Numbered from the stretch's first letter, positions 1 through 12,563 are shown. The stretch is DNA of 64,000 nucleotides from Eretmocerus hayati (GCA_029851415.1 CM056742.1:77986748-78050747), one strand, 5' to 3'. A program made the numbers and translations. Notes: a model not told the origin generated them from the sequence alone.

Positions 1-104
1 TTCCCTAACCTTATGATATTGTTGAATTGATTTGAAAGTTTGTAAGTCGTTAGAATTCCATTTTTCTTGAACAATTCACTCAGATAAGGTTAGGGGGAGA
101 TAAG

Positions 105-470
105 TCACAGAACATGGATAAGACCGGTGTTGTTTACAAAATCTCGTGTAAGGATTGCAACAAAGTATATGTGGGGTAGACATACAGACGTTTAGAAGAG
201 AGAGTTGAAGAGCATATAGGAGACGTGAATACAGGTGACGAGAGGTCAGCTGTAGCGATGCACTGTAAGCAAAAAAACCATACTTTCGATTTTGACGATG
301 TCCACGTGCTAGACACGGAGACTGGAAAGTTCCGCAGAAAATTCTCAGAGAAGTTGAATATTTATTGGCATTGTGATAACATCAACAGAAAATTCGACTT
401 AGATGGACTAAAATCAGCATACAAAAATTCAATTGATTTCCTGAAAATCTCTGCGGCACAGAGTGCCCAA
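105..470 (+). pseudogene. Penelope-like element GIY-YIG endonuclease remnant
   Basis: The frame from the ATG near 114 reads as the C-terminal GIY-YIG nuclease domain of a Penelope-like retroelement: VYKISCKDCNKVYVG, a stop at 178-180 where the family usually has Gln, then TYRRLEERVEEHIGD and a tail ending near NINRKFDLDGLKSAYKNSID. The nearest comparison is the GIY-YIG domain of the PLE copy at 35.5-35.95 kb, which shares the order VVYKIS...KVYxGQT and the closing LNIYxHxxxINR motif. In PLEs this domain nicks target DNA for primed reverse transcription. The reverse transcriptase that should precede it would lie before the window start. The in-frame stop makes it inactive as read. The family call is firm and the status as pseudogene is likely. 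Confidence 0.8.
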
Positions 471-479
471 TCCCACACT

Positions 480-1136
480 CAACGTCGAAAGTCCTCGAGA
501 CAAAGAAGCACGGTGCAAGCAACTGTTGGTGTGATACACGGGACTCCACCAACCACCGTAGCAGACGATAGTTGTGCCCGGATGTCGTCTGCTACAAGAC
601 AGAATACCTTGTCGATCCGATCGCCGTATCCTTCACGTTCTCGGGCACGACGAAGCTCCAAACTCCCTACCACTTGATTGCGCCCACAAACACACACCAA
701 CATCGACACCGTGACATAGTTGCATAGGTATATAGCTAACTCTCGAGCGAATGTATAACAAGCCGATGATCTGCCCAAAGGCGCACTTTCTGCTGGGCAA
801 ATGTCATCAAAGCCTGGTGAAATGTCAACGCCGTGGCCGATCGATCTGGCAATTTTCCATACAAACCACGTAAGCTAGCAACTCTCTCTCAAAAATTGTA
901 TCCTGTTCTTCCAAATGATAAGGCTCATACCGTATAATATATGCTTTCAGAGATTTGGCCAGAAATTATATATTATCAACATGAAACTGAGATGTTGATT
1001 TGTTTGACAAACCTGCATTCGCAGGTGGATATATGCATAGAGGAAGAATAATTCATCACTGTCTATGGTAAGCTTTTGAAAATTGATGACAAATGTAGAT
1101 AATTATATGCAATGTAACCACTTTGAAACAATTTTA
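480..1136 (+). other. PLE 3' trailer, no gene seen
   Basis: The frame drifts out of recognisable nuclease after about 470. The region up to the ribozyme motif at 1137 holds no reading frame that looks real. By position it is the 3' untranslated part of the PLE that starts before the window. Confidence 0.4.
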
Positions 1137-1184
1137 TTCAGCCCTGATGATACCGATATAAGGATCGGCGAAACGTCGGCTTGA
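1137..1184 (+). ncRNA. Hammerhead ribozyme motif of a Penelope-like element
   Basis: All conserved hammerhead core blocks are present in order: CTGATGA at 1144-1150, a stem II of CCGAT with ATCGG around a short AT-rich loop, GAAAC at 1170-1174, then GTC at 1175-1177 where cleavage would follow the C. Stem I can form between TCAGCC just before the core and GGCTTGA just after it (six pairs with one bulged base). Stem III is minimal, the arrangement described for PLE hammerheads, which are thought to work as dimers or in tandem pseudo-LTRs. The motif lies about 670 bp after the GIY-YIG remnant, in the expected orientation. Only a folding or cleavage test would show activity. Confidence 0.75.
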
Positions 1185-1256
1185 ATTGTAAGAGAGCCAA
1201 TCAAGGATAGCTCGTTGTGCCCGAATATCAATTTACTCATGAAATTTTATTCTCTC

Positions 1257-3377
1257 TCAATCGCGAGAGGCTATTGACATAATCGTAGAGGAAGAACGAT
1301 TCCTTTTCAACGAGTTTGATATGTCTTCAGCTTTCATATTCTTCCTTTGCAAAATCTCATCAATCCGCTCGCGGAAATTGTTGTACAGAATATTCTTATC
1401 ATGAGTCGGTAAATAGCTTCCCAACTTGTCCAATTTTTCGTTCAGAAATTTCATTGAATCTATGAAAGACAGCCTTATGCGAGTACCAGGTATCATTTTG
1501 AAGGAGCAGATGTAGTTTTCTGTATTGCGAGGTATGGCCTTTATCTCACCCGGGATGCTGTTTGCAATACTCCTTATCACTAAATGATTATCATACCGGG
1601 CGCCATTATGGATCTTAACGGGAATATTGTAAACATTTCGGTAGTTTGAATTACAAAATGAATGAGCTGCTGAACAAAATTCACCTGGAAGTGAAATTCA
1701 TGAATTTTTTATGAAACAATTCCGATTGAGACCCGACTATTTTGCATACCTGTAAAATGGTTGTGATCTCTAACAGGTCGATTCTCTCCATCTGTCTCCT
1801 TATCGAAGGGTTTCTGCAATGCGTGCAATTTTGAAATTTTCCCTCGTATTCATCAGATATCATCAGTGGGATAGGGTTTTTGAGCTCCTGTGAATCCCAT
1901 TTGTAATGACCGGAGTAGATTCAACTACTGTAAATTGCAACGAATTCGTGTGATACTCACATGCTCAACTTGATGCGCAATTTCTTGCAGTTGTGAGAAC
2001 AGGTCAATACATTCCTTCCCTCTCTTGAAGCTATACTTGCATTTATTCTGGTCTTATATCGAATGTAGATAATAACCCACACTGTAGGCTACATGTTTCT
2101 GGAATGCGTTCTGCGCTACCTTCAATCGGTAAAGCTTCTTCAAATTCATATCGTCAGGGTCCATGAAATATTTCTCGTTGGCCTCTTGTAGAAGGGCTTC
2201 GAAATCCCCATAGACTACGTAAAGTACGGGTTGTCCCTTGTAGAAATTTGAAAATTTCAAGTACATTCCACCCTCTGAAGGAGTAGTGATTGCGCATTTG
2301 TTCTTTGATATACATCTTTCTCTATGAATACTCAATTTCGATTCTGAGTGGGAAGAATGTAAACATCTATTACACAGGTGAATTTTATGTCGACAGTTAG
2401 TGACTTGTTTGGGAATTAAGCGTGATAGGCTCTTGATGAAGCAATGATGATATTGATCATGAATTTGAATCAAGAGCAGATTCACATGTATCAATTACTC
2501 ATCGTCTGACAGATATAAAGGGTAAAACTTGTTCTTCTCCCAATCTACGCCGTAGACATTAACAAAAATCTTTGGATTTTGATTTTCAAACTTGTGTATC
2601 GACTTGATTTTCACAGGAAATTTTATACCCTCCAACTTTAAATGTTGCTTGTAGTGGGGATAACTTGACGTTAAATTTTGGCGTGCAGCGCGAGCCTTGT
2701 GCGGGAACAATCCTACAAGGACTGCCCAAGCAAAGCAATCAGTTTCGTTCGTTCGTATGTTCACCACAGCATGCTTATCTCTAATCCATTTGGGAAGCTC
2801 AATGTGACCAGATCCTCTCAACAAATTCGTCTTCACAACATTGCTTTCCAATGACAAAATCTCTTTGAGCGCCCATCCACTCGCAGAATCTTCAAAATCC
2901 GATAGCTCGCGATCCAAAAATCTCAATGACTCGTCATACCTTTTATTTAATTTTGTCGGGTACAGCAGATTTTCATAAAGAGTTTGAAAATGTTTTATAG
3001 ATGAGTTTTCATCTTTAATTTTGAAATATGCATTAAACACCAAATTCACTTTGACCGATTCATAATTCTTGATTATCGGACGTAAATATTTCAAAACGAG
3101 TGGTCTAGAATCATTGAGAAAAAGCACACAATCTCGAAAAGAAATTTTGCCAACATTGCCAGTTCTGATCCGATTCTTGAAGGCTGACTCTCCTTCGAAA
3201 AAGATGAGATCTCCCAACTCTGCTCTTGACCGCGAATGGAATATATTCTGCAGTATTATTTCTTTCGATTTCAATTCATTGTGCAGAGTTTCCAGTCGGG
3301 CTCTACATCCTGTCGGCTCTTTAAAAAAAATTTTTTTGTGTTTCGAAATATCTGAAATACGTTTGATCAAAACTTAA
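1257..3377 (-). pseudogene. Decayed family-B DNA polymerase, protein-primed type
   Basis: Three to four minus-strand frames run head to tail as one former gene. The first (3370-2495, 291 aa) is the N-terminal part, with blocks such as ETDCFAWAVLVGLFP and SSYPHYKQHL. The second (2494-2054) has a C2H2-type finger (LCNRCLH...H...C) followed by VVYGDFEALL, the position of exonuclease motif I. The third and fourth (1863-1681 and 1580-1257) carry a Cys/His cluster and an IPRNTENYI...LPTHDK block that follows the exonuclease region in this family. The finger, polymerase domain and terminal-protein region are features I associate with DNA polymerases of Maverick/Polinton-like and related virus-like elements in insects. 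Palm motifs (DxxSLYP, DTD) are missing: the gene ends at 1257 where PLE-side sequence begins. Broken by stops and frameshifts. Confidence 0.7.
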
Positions 3378-3867
3378 AACTTCTTTCGCAGCACTGAAAC
3401 GGGTTTAGGATCCAGTCGACTGAGGTCCTCAAGGTTCACAGGTCGAATTTTAATGAAAGTTTATGACTTTCCTCGGATAGCAATTGGACGGTAATCGACA
3501 TGTTCGTCACGCAACTCTGCACCTTGACAACTGCAAATTTGTGAGCAAAATCCATCGTATTATGCACATTCTACTTGCTCTCATCTTTGTCTCTTTCCAC
3601 TCTCGTCTTCTCGTCCAGACAATTGGTATGTAAAAATATTCAAGGTGAATCGAGCTACTTGAGATTCATTTTTGATCCGTCTTGGCTCTGTAAAGGCACA
3701 TGTGTCAGACAATGATATGAACAACATTTATTGTCGTGGAGGCAGATTCATTTTCTCGCTCTCCCCCAATCAAGACTATTCAATTTTATCAACGGAAACA
3801 TATCTATCATAGTTTGAGTTTTTATAAAATACTCGGAACAATATTTTATCGGTCTGCTCATCGACAA

Positions 3868-4149
3868 TTACAATTTGCGCACGTCTGGAGGATCGTTAAA
3901 ACGTATGCAATAGTTCACATTGCGCAGCTCTCTGAATTTTGGATCGAGAGCCATCAATGCGTCCTTTGATTCGAGAAATCTTTTAACCCCACAATACTCT
4001 TGATACGTAACTGCTCGGGGATCAAAGGGCTGATCTATTCTTCTCGTTTCTTTCTCCAAACAGAATTGGATGACCCTCTTCTTCCTGACGACACAGCTCT
4101 GCCGAGTTTCTACACTTAACTGTACTGTACCGCGAGCTGGCGTAGTCAA
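3868..4149 (-). CDS. Unrecognised 93-aa reading frame
   Basis: An open frame with a plausible codon pattern ends in NYCIRFNDPPDVRKL. I do not recognise a domain. It is oriented away from the 200-aa frame at 4205 and lies upstream of the broken polymerase on the same strand, so it may belong to the same former virus-like element. No splice or promoter signal decides its start. It could also be chance. Confidence 0.25.
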   Translation of the reverse strand: MTTPARGTVQLSVETRQSCVVRKKRVIQFCLEKETRRIDQPFDPRAVTYQEYCGVKRFLESKDALMALDPKFRELRNVNYCIRFNDPPDVRKL

Positions 4150-4204
4150 AATTCGTGTATAGAAATCGGGAAAGAGATGGTGCGCGTAGAAAGAGGGGCA
4201 GAAA

Positions 4205-4807
4205 ATGAGCTGTTCTGAGCTCGAGGTTGCATACAGTCTTCATCAGATCGAGCTAGACTGCACAACCTCAATTAGACAGAATCAGCTGGTGCTCAATATG
4301 GGTTACGAGTTATATATTTATGTACATTTTCTCGATAGTAGTGGTAAGACGGAGAGGAAAGAGGAATTACAGTCATACAAAGCACGAAGAGTTTCTGAGG
4401 ATTTCGAACTGTTACCGGGAGAGTCGGAAATCAGTGTCAATTTCTATCATGAAGAAGAAGTGTGTCAGAAATGTGTCGATGACGCCCGCTTTCAATTCAA
4501 TATCCTAAATCTCGAACTGTGGATCGATGATTTAAACTTTTACAGTTTCAAGAATCAAGGATACTATAGCGTTTGCTCAAATTTGATGATTGAGGATGCT
4601 GAATCATTCTGTGCAAGAAAAATGGAGAGGGAGTGCGAATTTCTGCGTAAATTGTCGGACAAAGTCTCTGAGTTCGAGAGTGGGAAGAAGGGTACGGCTG
4701 GAGTAGAGATTGTTGACTACATCAAATCATCAAATATTGATCTTGTTGAAGACAATGATTGTGTGACAAGTAATGACAAAAATTTTGATCCTTGTACTGC
4801 AGAGTGA
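4205..4807 (+). CDS. Unrecognised 200-aa protein
   Basis: The longest intact frame in the first 40 kb starts at ATG 4205, ends TGA 4805-4807, and has an AATAAA at 4824-4829, well placed for a polyadenylation signal. The protein is acidic towards its C-terminus and contains a Cys pair (EEVCQKCVDD) plus further single cysteines; no signal peptide or membrane segment is seen. I do not recognise the family. It sits back to back with the 93-aa minus frame and close to the polymerase remnant, so it may be an accessory gene of the same element. A short overlapping frame in +3 looks like a shadow. Confidence 0.45.
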   Translation: MSCSELEVAYSLHQIELDCTTSIRQNQLVLNMGYELYIYVHFLDSSGKTERKEELQSYKARRVSEDFELLPGESEISVNFYHEEEVCQKCVDDARFQFNILNLELWIDDLNFYSFKNQGYYSVCSNLMIEDAESFCARKMERECEFLRKLSDKVSEFESGKKGTAGVEIVDYIKSSNIDLVEDNDCVTSNDKNFDPCTAE

Positions 4808-4849
4808 AATATCTTAATTTGCAAATAAAGAATATCAATTCGATGCATC

Positions 4850-7849
4850 CAGCATCCTTATTTGATTTGACCTCCAGACATATAAATAGAGTAAGAGAGA
4901 CATACACAAAATTTTCTTGCAATAGTCTGAGATTTCTACATTATAACCTCACTTAACCATCGTGCATCTATATATGCGTGTGTGTCTGTTCGTGCTCCAG
5001 ACATGCAAATAAGGGAGTGAGAGAGTGAGAGAGATTGCATTGAATTGCAATTGCGTGTGGCTCATTCGCTTGGCAACCACGGGCACAGCAAGTCATTCGG
5101 GTAACTGCACCAGGTCAAAGGTTAATTTGCATAAAAGATGTATATATAGAACTGTACTGAGGCTGCACGACCTGGTGAATCCTCGTACTGGAGCTACCCT
5201 GGGGGGCGTCCTCGATATGAGGAGGTCCTCGTCGTGGGGTTCTGTTCCAGTGGAGGATTTGTCGCCAGCTTGCTGCAGAATCAGTAATCTATCTACGCCA
5301 AACAGATTGAGAAACAGAATTGTTAATCAAACAGCATACATATCAATTTTCAAACCCTCTTTTTTTCGAGTTGACTGAATAGAAATTTTGAATGATTCCA
5401 TGGTGATCCTTGTAAATTCAATGGGAAGAAGAATATAAATGTCACTATGTGAACTTGTATCTCGTTGAGACGTCGTATTACCTCCATGAAGTCCAGCTAT
5501 GTAAATGCAGGCTGCTCTGCGATGAGATCGTCCACGTCCATCCGCTGCTCTATGTTAGCTTCGATGCGATGGATATTGACGGCCATGCGCCAGATAGATT
5601 TACCTACTGTTTCTATCATATTTTCTGTGAAGTCTTCATCATAACTTTAGTAATATGTTCTGAATAGATGGAGCTATAAAATTTGTTCAGATACAAGAGT
5701 CCAATTCTTGTTGAATTACACATAGTATTTACAAGTGGCTCGTCCCTGGGCCGGAGTATTTTACGTGGACGGCGTGGACAGGTTAGTGACAAGTCACTGT
5801 ACATTCTCATCTCTAATTCAAGCGAATATATATTCATATTTTCTCAAGATAAAGAAGAAGAAAAAATGCTAGCAAACACTTGTCACTGCAGTACTGGACA
5901 AGCTAAGAAATCTCTCGATGCCTCGTGCCTGGGCGGGAGTTTCCGACGGCTACGCTCGAGTGCATTGCAAGATTCTTACAATTCTCGTATTTTGAGGTAA
6001 CTATAGATGAATAACGAATTCATATCGGTGGAGTGTTCACTCTTACATTGCTAATATGCTACGCGCCTTCAGAAATTTGTAATTCTTATCAAAAATAATC
6101 ATTGCTCGTTGTATATAGGAAACTGACATGTTTTCATTATAAACATGAAAATTCTATTCCTAGACGTATGCTCGTATCCTCTCCGAAACAAATCATCTTC
6201 ATGTGCTTCATTGGAAATGTTCCCAAACTTTCTCAAATTCTCTGAAATTGGAAGAGAAGATAGCTAGATCATTTGAATTCTCTTGGAATCACGCAATACT
6301 CCTCCGCGAGTCCGTGGAGAGGTAGGAGCTCCTCTCATTAGCAGATAGCCATAGCGGTTCTTCACGAGGCGGCCGATTTTTGAAGTGAATGTACCCACTA
6401 TTCTGTGACTAGAGGCAATTTCGAATATTTTTGATCAAAGTCTGAAACACGATGAGCTCTTGTACAATCTGCATGGCACATCTCGTTTCCATCAATATTC
6501 GGCGAATTGTCAATGCAAACGCGAGCAAATTATTTTATGCCTAGATCTCATCATTCTGCTCTTACGTCTTTTTTGCTGACTATAGCTCGACATGACTTTC
6601 TCGCTCCCTAAGCCTGCTGATCGCTCATACGTCGCTCGGACTTGCCAGTTCTTTTGGATTCCACTCATCCTATTCGGAGTTTCGTCGACTCGAGTTTCCA
6701 AAAGTATGGTTTGAATATCGCTCGCGCTTGTCAGCATTGTAACATCTTCGACGATTCGAGGCATATATGACGAGGCAGATATGAAGTTGATGACTGTCGC
6801 GCACCCGCTCGGGGTTGCGCCTTTTTACTATACTCGAGTATATGCTGCCCCTTCTTTAGGGCTCATTTTAGAGAAGTCAACGATGAGACGCATCGCACGC
6901 TCGTGCGATGGAGCTTACACTGGCTTAAGCGATTTGACTGGTTTTGTTTTATTCCGTGGTCTGCAAGTGCTTTTCCAATCACCATATTCTCATACCAGAC
7001 GGGACAACTCCCGAAAGGTGCAACATGACTACCATGGGATTGTTGATTCAAGAAAAGGCTTACTTTCACAACGTTAGATATTTTCAATACAACAATTCCT
7101 GGACTGAAATCAACAGTATATCGCTAGAAAAATTCTGGGCTGGCCTGAGCCAGATATTCTCGTCATGCGGGAATTGCTTACCTTGGATTGGGGCTTGAGG
7201 TTTGTTTGTTATGGTGATTGTGGCTCAGGAAGATTCATTCACACTATGCAAATCACGCTTTCAAATTTGTCGAATAGCTTTTAATTTGGAATTCCAACAT
7301 TGCAACAAATACGGCTGGTTTGTCATCCATATTCAAACATAACCTCATCGTTGATCCCCCAAAAACGATTAACTTCCACGCAAAAACAATTGTTCAAATT
7401 TCCAAAAGACTCTTCAAGTCTGATAATGAATTTTACAGAATCGTTCCGCAAAATCGCTTCAGCAATCTCTACCAACAAGATTCTTTCAATCACATCTCGA
7501 GATTATCATTCGTCCATTACCTTAATCACAAATAATCAAAGAATGCATAACAATATTGCAAGAAGAATGGGTACATGATATAATTTCACCGCAGCGCCAC
7601 CGATTGTGCTGTGCCAGTATGTCTATATATAAACTCATATCTATATCGCATACCCATCCTGGAATGCACGTTCCCTCGCAGACAAAATCTCGCACTCTTG
7701 GCAGAAATTTCTTGTATTCCCCCAAACTCGGCGTTTTCACTCAGAATAGTTGCTTTTGAAGGAGTCATTTGAAATTCCCGAGACCCATTGCAATATGGAT
7801 ATCTTTCAGATCTGGATTCTATCCCGTCCTCGACATGAAACATATGATT
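4850..7849. other. No supported gene
   Basis: This 3-kb stretch holds only short frames in all six phases with no recognisable motif. It is AT-rich with scattered GC-richer islands (around 5200 and 5740). I see no tRNA, no long repeat and no clear element boundary. Minus-strand frames at 7522-7843 may be the decayed continuation of the gag-like gene that follows. Confidence 0.3.
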
Positions 7850-8645
7850 TCAATCTTTACAATCTAAAAAATGTTGACAACTTGCGCCTTGTTCTTGGAA
7901 ATTCTGTCCAACGTCAACGATTTTTGACTCTATATTAATTCCATTTTTGTGAAAAATTGATGAATTGACATAATTATCCTGATGTGAATTCATATTCTCA
8001 TGACATTCGCGATCAACTCGTTTATTCAAGCAATCATGCACAATGTAAAATTCATCACTTGCATACATTCCAGCCCAAATTTTAGCATCATTCCAAGTTT
8101 TTGGGCAGCGTATTTCTATTAGCCACGCCGAACATGGACGCATATTTTTCAAATATTTATCAACCGTAATGTAATCGACGCCACCGTTAAATGATTTCTC
8201 CTCTGCGGGGGTTCGGAATCTCTCAATAGTATGAGCATATTGTACTGAGTCATAAAATTCATCCAATTTCTTCTCGAAATGAAGAAATGATTCTCTCGGC
8301 TGTCTATGCAAATTTTTAATTTGATTCAGACTATGAAGCTAGCAGCTCTTCGAGTTGAATGCAAACATCCATTAAGAATGCATGCACTGTTGGGTACTGT
8401 ACCATGAGCGGTTTGAAAATATCTCTTGCTCTGCCTCTCAAGTTATCAGAAATTACTCGTAGTACAATTTGGTCGTCTTTCCATTCACAGTCTCCCGAAA
8501 TTTGCCGGACATTAGAGTAAAATAACCCAATCTGGTACAGTGAGCCGTCAAAATTTATAAATTGATTGCAGTATGAAGTACGGTATTCTTCCATTCTTCC
8601 AAATTTTGGGATTTGCAACCTTGTTTCAAGGTACTTAGCCAACAC
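7850..8645 (-). pseudogene. Decayed gag-like gene of an LTR retroelement
   Basis: Two minus-strand frames (8645-8331, 104 aa; 8311-7850, 153 aa) are separated by stops. The first has the layout of a retrotransposon Gag capsid: IPKFGRMEEYR, then WKDDQIVLRVISDNLRGRARDIFK, then a Leu-rich close at LEELL. The second continues with ESFLHFEKKLDEFYDSV, as Gag linker regions do. No zinc knuckle or protease was found downstream, and stops break the frame. The minus frame at 9356-9108 may be its N-terminal neighbour but shows no motif I can name. The Gag call rests on pattern only. Confidence 0.45.
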
Positions 8646-8699
8646 AACTTGATTGAAAAATGAGATTGTATCTCAACTAGCAATCATTTCAGAATATAA

Positions 8700-9506
8700 T
8701 CAATTAGACGTGCCATGGATCTTGTCACATCAGTTGACGACTACTAATGAAAACAATCATATGGCCACAGCGGAGTAATCTCATCGGTCCTGTGCCATTA
8801 TTATTGACTCGAAGTCATACACAGTAAATTCAGTCGCCTTTTTCAACATTAAATCGGACACGCTTTTTTCATCACATTAGCGAATGCGATCGAGTCGCAC
8901 ATAATACTATACAAAATTTCCAAGTCAGATGGTTAGCTGAGCAAGATTATTCACTTTCTGTAATTACTGGCTCTCCTGGCTTTCAGGTAAAGATTTGACT
9001 AGGGCAATACATGCACAGAAATCATGGCTGATTCAAAAATTCAAATTCTGCAGAGATCATGCTTATGATTTGGTACCAGTACTTTACTCATTCTGATGCT
9101 GGTTCTGCTAACCGCGAAGAGTTTCCGTGCCGTGGCTGGTCATCCTCAAATATTCAAAGTCCATCACGTGTTGATTGGTGTCCACGAAGACGGCCAGTTT
9201 AGCCATCTTCGGGCACTGGTGGTGCTCCAGATGACTCATTGCGGATGGGCTGGATGCGATGAAGCAGCTTGCGCGATGGTGGGCGACGGGTGGGTCGGGC
9301 TGGGCACTCGCTGTTGTTCCATTCTTCTCGTTTCTTGTGGATTCTGCTTGGCTCAACTCTTATCTTCTCTCAGTCACTTCTGATTCTTCCCGACACCGTC
9401 TCAAAATTGCAGAATCGGACAATTCTTGAAAGAAAAATTTTTCCCACTTTTTCAAGAAAAACTTTGAACTCTCGGGAAACTACCTCACCTAGCACCGAAA
9501 AAAGGA
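8700..9506. other. No supported gene
   Basis: One GC-richer minus-strand frame (9356-9108, 82 aa) is open but unrecognised. Otherwise nothing stands out before the LTR-like repeat that begins at 9507. Confidence 0.3.
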
Positions 9507-9799
9507 TGTAACATGGTGAGGGGTTCAGTCTCCGGAATGAACACGAGTGATTGGGTTGAAGAGTGACTTTTATGTACGAGAGATAATTGATGGTTGAGAG
9601 AGAGTGTGTGAATGATTCGGTTGGTCAGAGCGGTCTGCCGCGGCGTAGCCTGTCGTCCGCGACGATGAGTCCGCGACGCGACATCGCACTTGGTGGGGAA
9701 AAGGGCGATTGTCCATCAGAAAGACTGACGGTGCACCTGGTGAATCGTCAGGTGACGGGGAGAGGCGCGGGCCGGAGGCTCGAGACTCACCACGTCACA
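9507..9799. repeat. LTR-like dispersed repeat, copy 1
   Basis: A 293-bp unit starts TGTAACATGGTG and ends CACCACGTCACA, so it begins TG, ends CA and has near-perfect 12-bp inverted termini. The interior matches copy 2 at 14170-14461 in the same orientation over nearly its whole length, including a GC-rich core (GGTCAGAGCGGTCTGCCGCGG). The flanks (AAGGA before, CCACA after) show no target duplication. It could be a solo LTR, one of a pair of LTRs around 9.8-14.2 kb, or a MITE. Confidence 0.7.
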
Positions 9800-10130
9800 C
9801 CACATACCAGACGCCCTCGATGAAGCAGTGATTTGAATGGGTAGAGATATTTCCCAGCTCAGAAATATGCTGCTAAGAAAGATTAGCAGAATGTTTTCTC
9901 GAATCAATTGTATGAAATCAACAATTCATCTATCGATTATCTGAAATTCGAATATTATAATTTTCCATCATATAATCAAAATAGTTGGACACGTTTATCC
10001 GAATTTTATTATGAAATCCATCCACATATATACTTATCTATTGCCGATAATATCGAATATGAATATATTAATTACCCTGGAATGATACCCGTAAAGAATT
10101 TTTTGAAAAAATTTTGAGGGAAAACGAATT

Positions 10131-11790
10131 AATATGGCTTCATAGGTAACACGAAAACTCATAAACGCTTTGATAGATTATTCTTAAACTCTGTGGGTAA
10201 GACTTTCACGCTAGGGCCAGTGAATTTTGAGTATTATTCGATAAGTATTTTCTGACTTATAAGCTTTTTTATTACAAATTTTCAGTTTTTATTGAAAAAG
10301 CATATTTTAGAAGTGATTTAGAATTCCTAGTCCTACTTCGAAAAATTTTCAGAGACGTAATCTGATGTTTTTTTAGGTGCTGAATCGATTGGTTCATACG
10401 GAAGTTTGTTAAAATGTCATTATCATGATCTTAGAGATAAATGAAAAAGGAGTACAGGGAAGCTTGAATGAAGTGGGAAGAGATCAAAATTGTGTATTCA
10501 TCAATCGATTCAGCACCTCAAAAAACCTTCATATTGAACGAATCATATTTTTCAAAGCAGGAGGAAAATTTATAAATACTTTTTAAGATATGGAACAATG
10601 ACAATTTTTCAGAAACATTGCATAACTCAGGGAGTATTGGTTGGGGGTGCCAAAATTGAAGCGTTCTCATCTACGGATGTGAACAAATACGTTTGCAGAA
10701 TTTGAAGGGGATTGGTGAAATCATTGAGGAGTTGTGCTGAGACATAGAAAACAAAATACATACACAAATACACACTGACACGGTCAGAGGGCTCGAAAGA
10801 TAGGGTAACAGTAACTTTGCAAGGCGTTATCAAGGGAAACTGTTACCTACAGTCAATAGATCAAGAGAGAACGAAGAGGGCAGTACAATTTTCATGTATC
10901 CAAGAGCTCTATTAGAGGAGAAAAAAAATTTCCGGAAAATCATTCGAGGAAGAACGGAATAATATGGCTCCATAGGTAACACGAAAACTCAAAAACGCTC
11001 TGATAGATTATTCTTAAACTCTATGGGTGGATCACAAAGACTCTTATGCTAAGGCCAGTGAATTTTGAGCATTATTCGATGAGTATTTTTTGACTGATAA
11101 ACTATTTCATGACAAATTTTCAATTTTTATTGGAAAAGCATATTTAGAAAATGATTTGGAATTCCTAGTCCTACTTAGAAAAATTTTCAAAGACGTTATT
11201 TCTCATGTTTTTTTAGATGCTGAATCGATTGGTTGATACGAAATTTTGTTACAATGTCATTATCATGGTCTTAGAGATGAATGGAAGAGGAGTACAGGGA
11301 AGCTAGAATAAATTGGGAGGAAATCAAAATTGTGTATGAATCAATCGATTCAGTACCCCAAAAAATCTTCATATTGAACGAATCATATTCTTCAGAGCAG
11401 GAGGAAAATTCATAACTAGTTTTTAAGATATGGCAGAACGAGAAATTATCAGAAAAAATTTCATAATCCAGGGAATAATGGTCGGGGGGTGCTAAAATTG
11501 TAGCGTTCCCATCTACAGATGACACCAAATATGTGTGCAAAATTTGAAGGGGATTGGTGGAAACGGTGAGGAGCTTTGCTGCGACATAGAAAACAAAATA
11601 CATATACACATACACACAGACCCGGTCAGAGGGCTCGAAAGATGGGGTGATAGTAATTTTCCAAGGCTTTATCAAAGAAAACTGTTACCTACAGTCGATA
11701 TACCCAGGGAAAACGAAGAGAACAGTATAAAATCCATGTTTCCAAGAGCTTTATTGGAAGAGAAAAAAATTTTCTGAAAAAAAATCGAAG
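10131..11790. repeat. 830-bp tandem duplication
   Basis: Unit A starts AATATGGCTTCATAGGTAAC at 10131 and unit B starts AATATGGCTCCATAGGTAAC at 10961, giving a period of 830 bp. The two stay alignable throughout with scattered substitutions and small indels. Each contains an internal inverted pair around GCTGAATCGATTGG, about 120 bp apart (10377 with 10500; 11219 with 11340). Short minus-strand frames in each unit (68 aa and 134 aa) are related to each other because of the duplication. They are not evidence of a gene. Confidence 0.8.
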
Positions 11791-11943
11791 AAAAATCCAC
11801 CACCATCAAATGAAAGCTTCCTCTTTTGAGGAAGCAAAAGAAAAATCACGCTCAGAAGAGGGCTTGACTAGGCCAAATTTAGGCAATGAGAGTCCGGTAA
11901 TCGAATAAATATTCGTGGAACTGACCAACAATGTCCAAATCAG

Positions 11944-12563
11944 TACCGTCAACTGGGGTAACTGTACACACGGGGAGTAACTTTGGGACAACCCATGAAA
12001 GAGTCATTATCACGTGCGACCAGCAAGGCAGATAATGTTGAGGCTTTGGTACCTGTTCTCCTTATTTGAGGCACGTATGAGCGATGTTCCGCACCGGCGC
12101 AAGGTCCTCTATCAGTTGTGAGTTCATTCATACACAGACTCCCTCAAGAGTATGTTTCCAATTCAGAAAACAGTCTTTCGAAAAAATGAGTGTGATACCG
12201 ACATTTGTAGGACTCCAAGGTGACTGGTCTAGTTTTCACTCTTCTGTACAGATATCAGGACGAATCCATCATCACATTGACGTACTTTTCCCCACTTTCA
12301 ATTCTGAACCGTGAAAACTGGGGAGAATATGTTTTCTTCTGCAAACCGAGGTAACTTTGGGACACGACTTTGAGCACCCATATTTCTGACCAAGGGTGTC
12401 CAAATATACTTTCATACCTGTCAATCGAGAGCTGGAACTGTAAGCTCTCGATTGACCACAGACACGATGCAATCCTGATGCGACTGATGCGAGATATACA
12501 AGTTACATGAGTTTTGAGGAGAACAATGCAAATTCTGTCCCAAAGTTACCCCAGTTGACGGTA
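11944..12563. mobile_element. TA-flanked MITE, family CCGTCAACTGGGG
   Basis: The left end reads TA-CCGTCAACTGGGGTAAC at 11944 and the right end is its inverse, GTTACCCCAGTTGACGG-TA, finishing at 12563. The TA on each side fits the target duplication of Tc1/mariner-type transposition. Inside are more copies of the end motif GTAACTTTGGGACA and a palindrome (CAATCGAGAGC...GCTCTCGATTG) near 12423-12455. No transposase is present. Confidence 0.7.

Noticed and set aside
10627..11675. Two related minus-strand frames (68 and 134 aa) as a gene pair
   Set aside because: They are explained by the 830-bp tandem duplication and show no domain.
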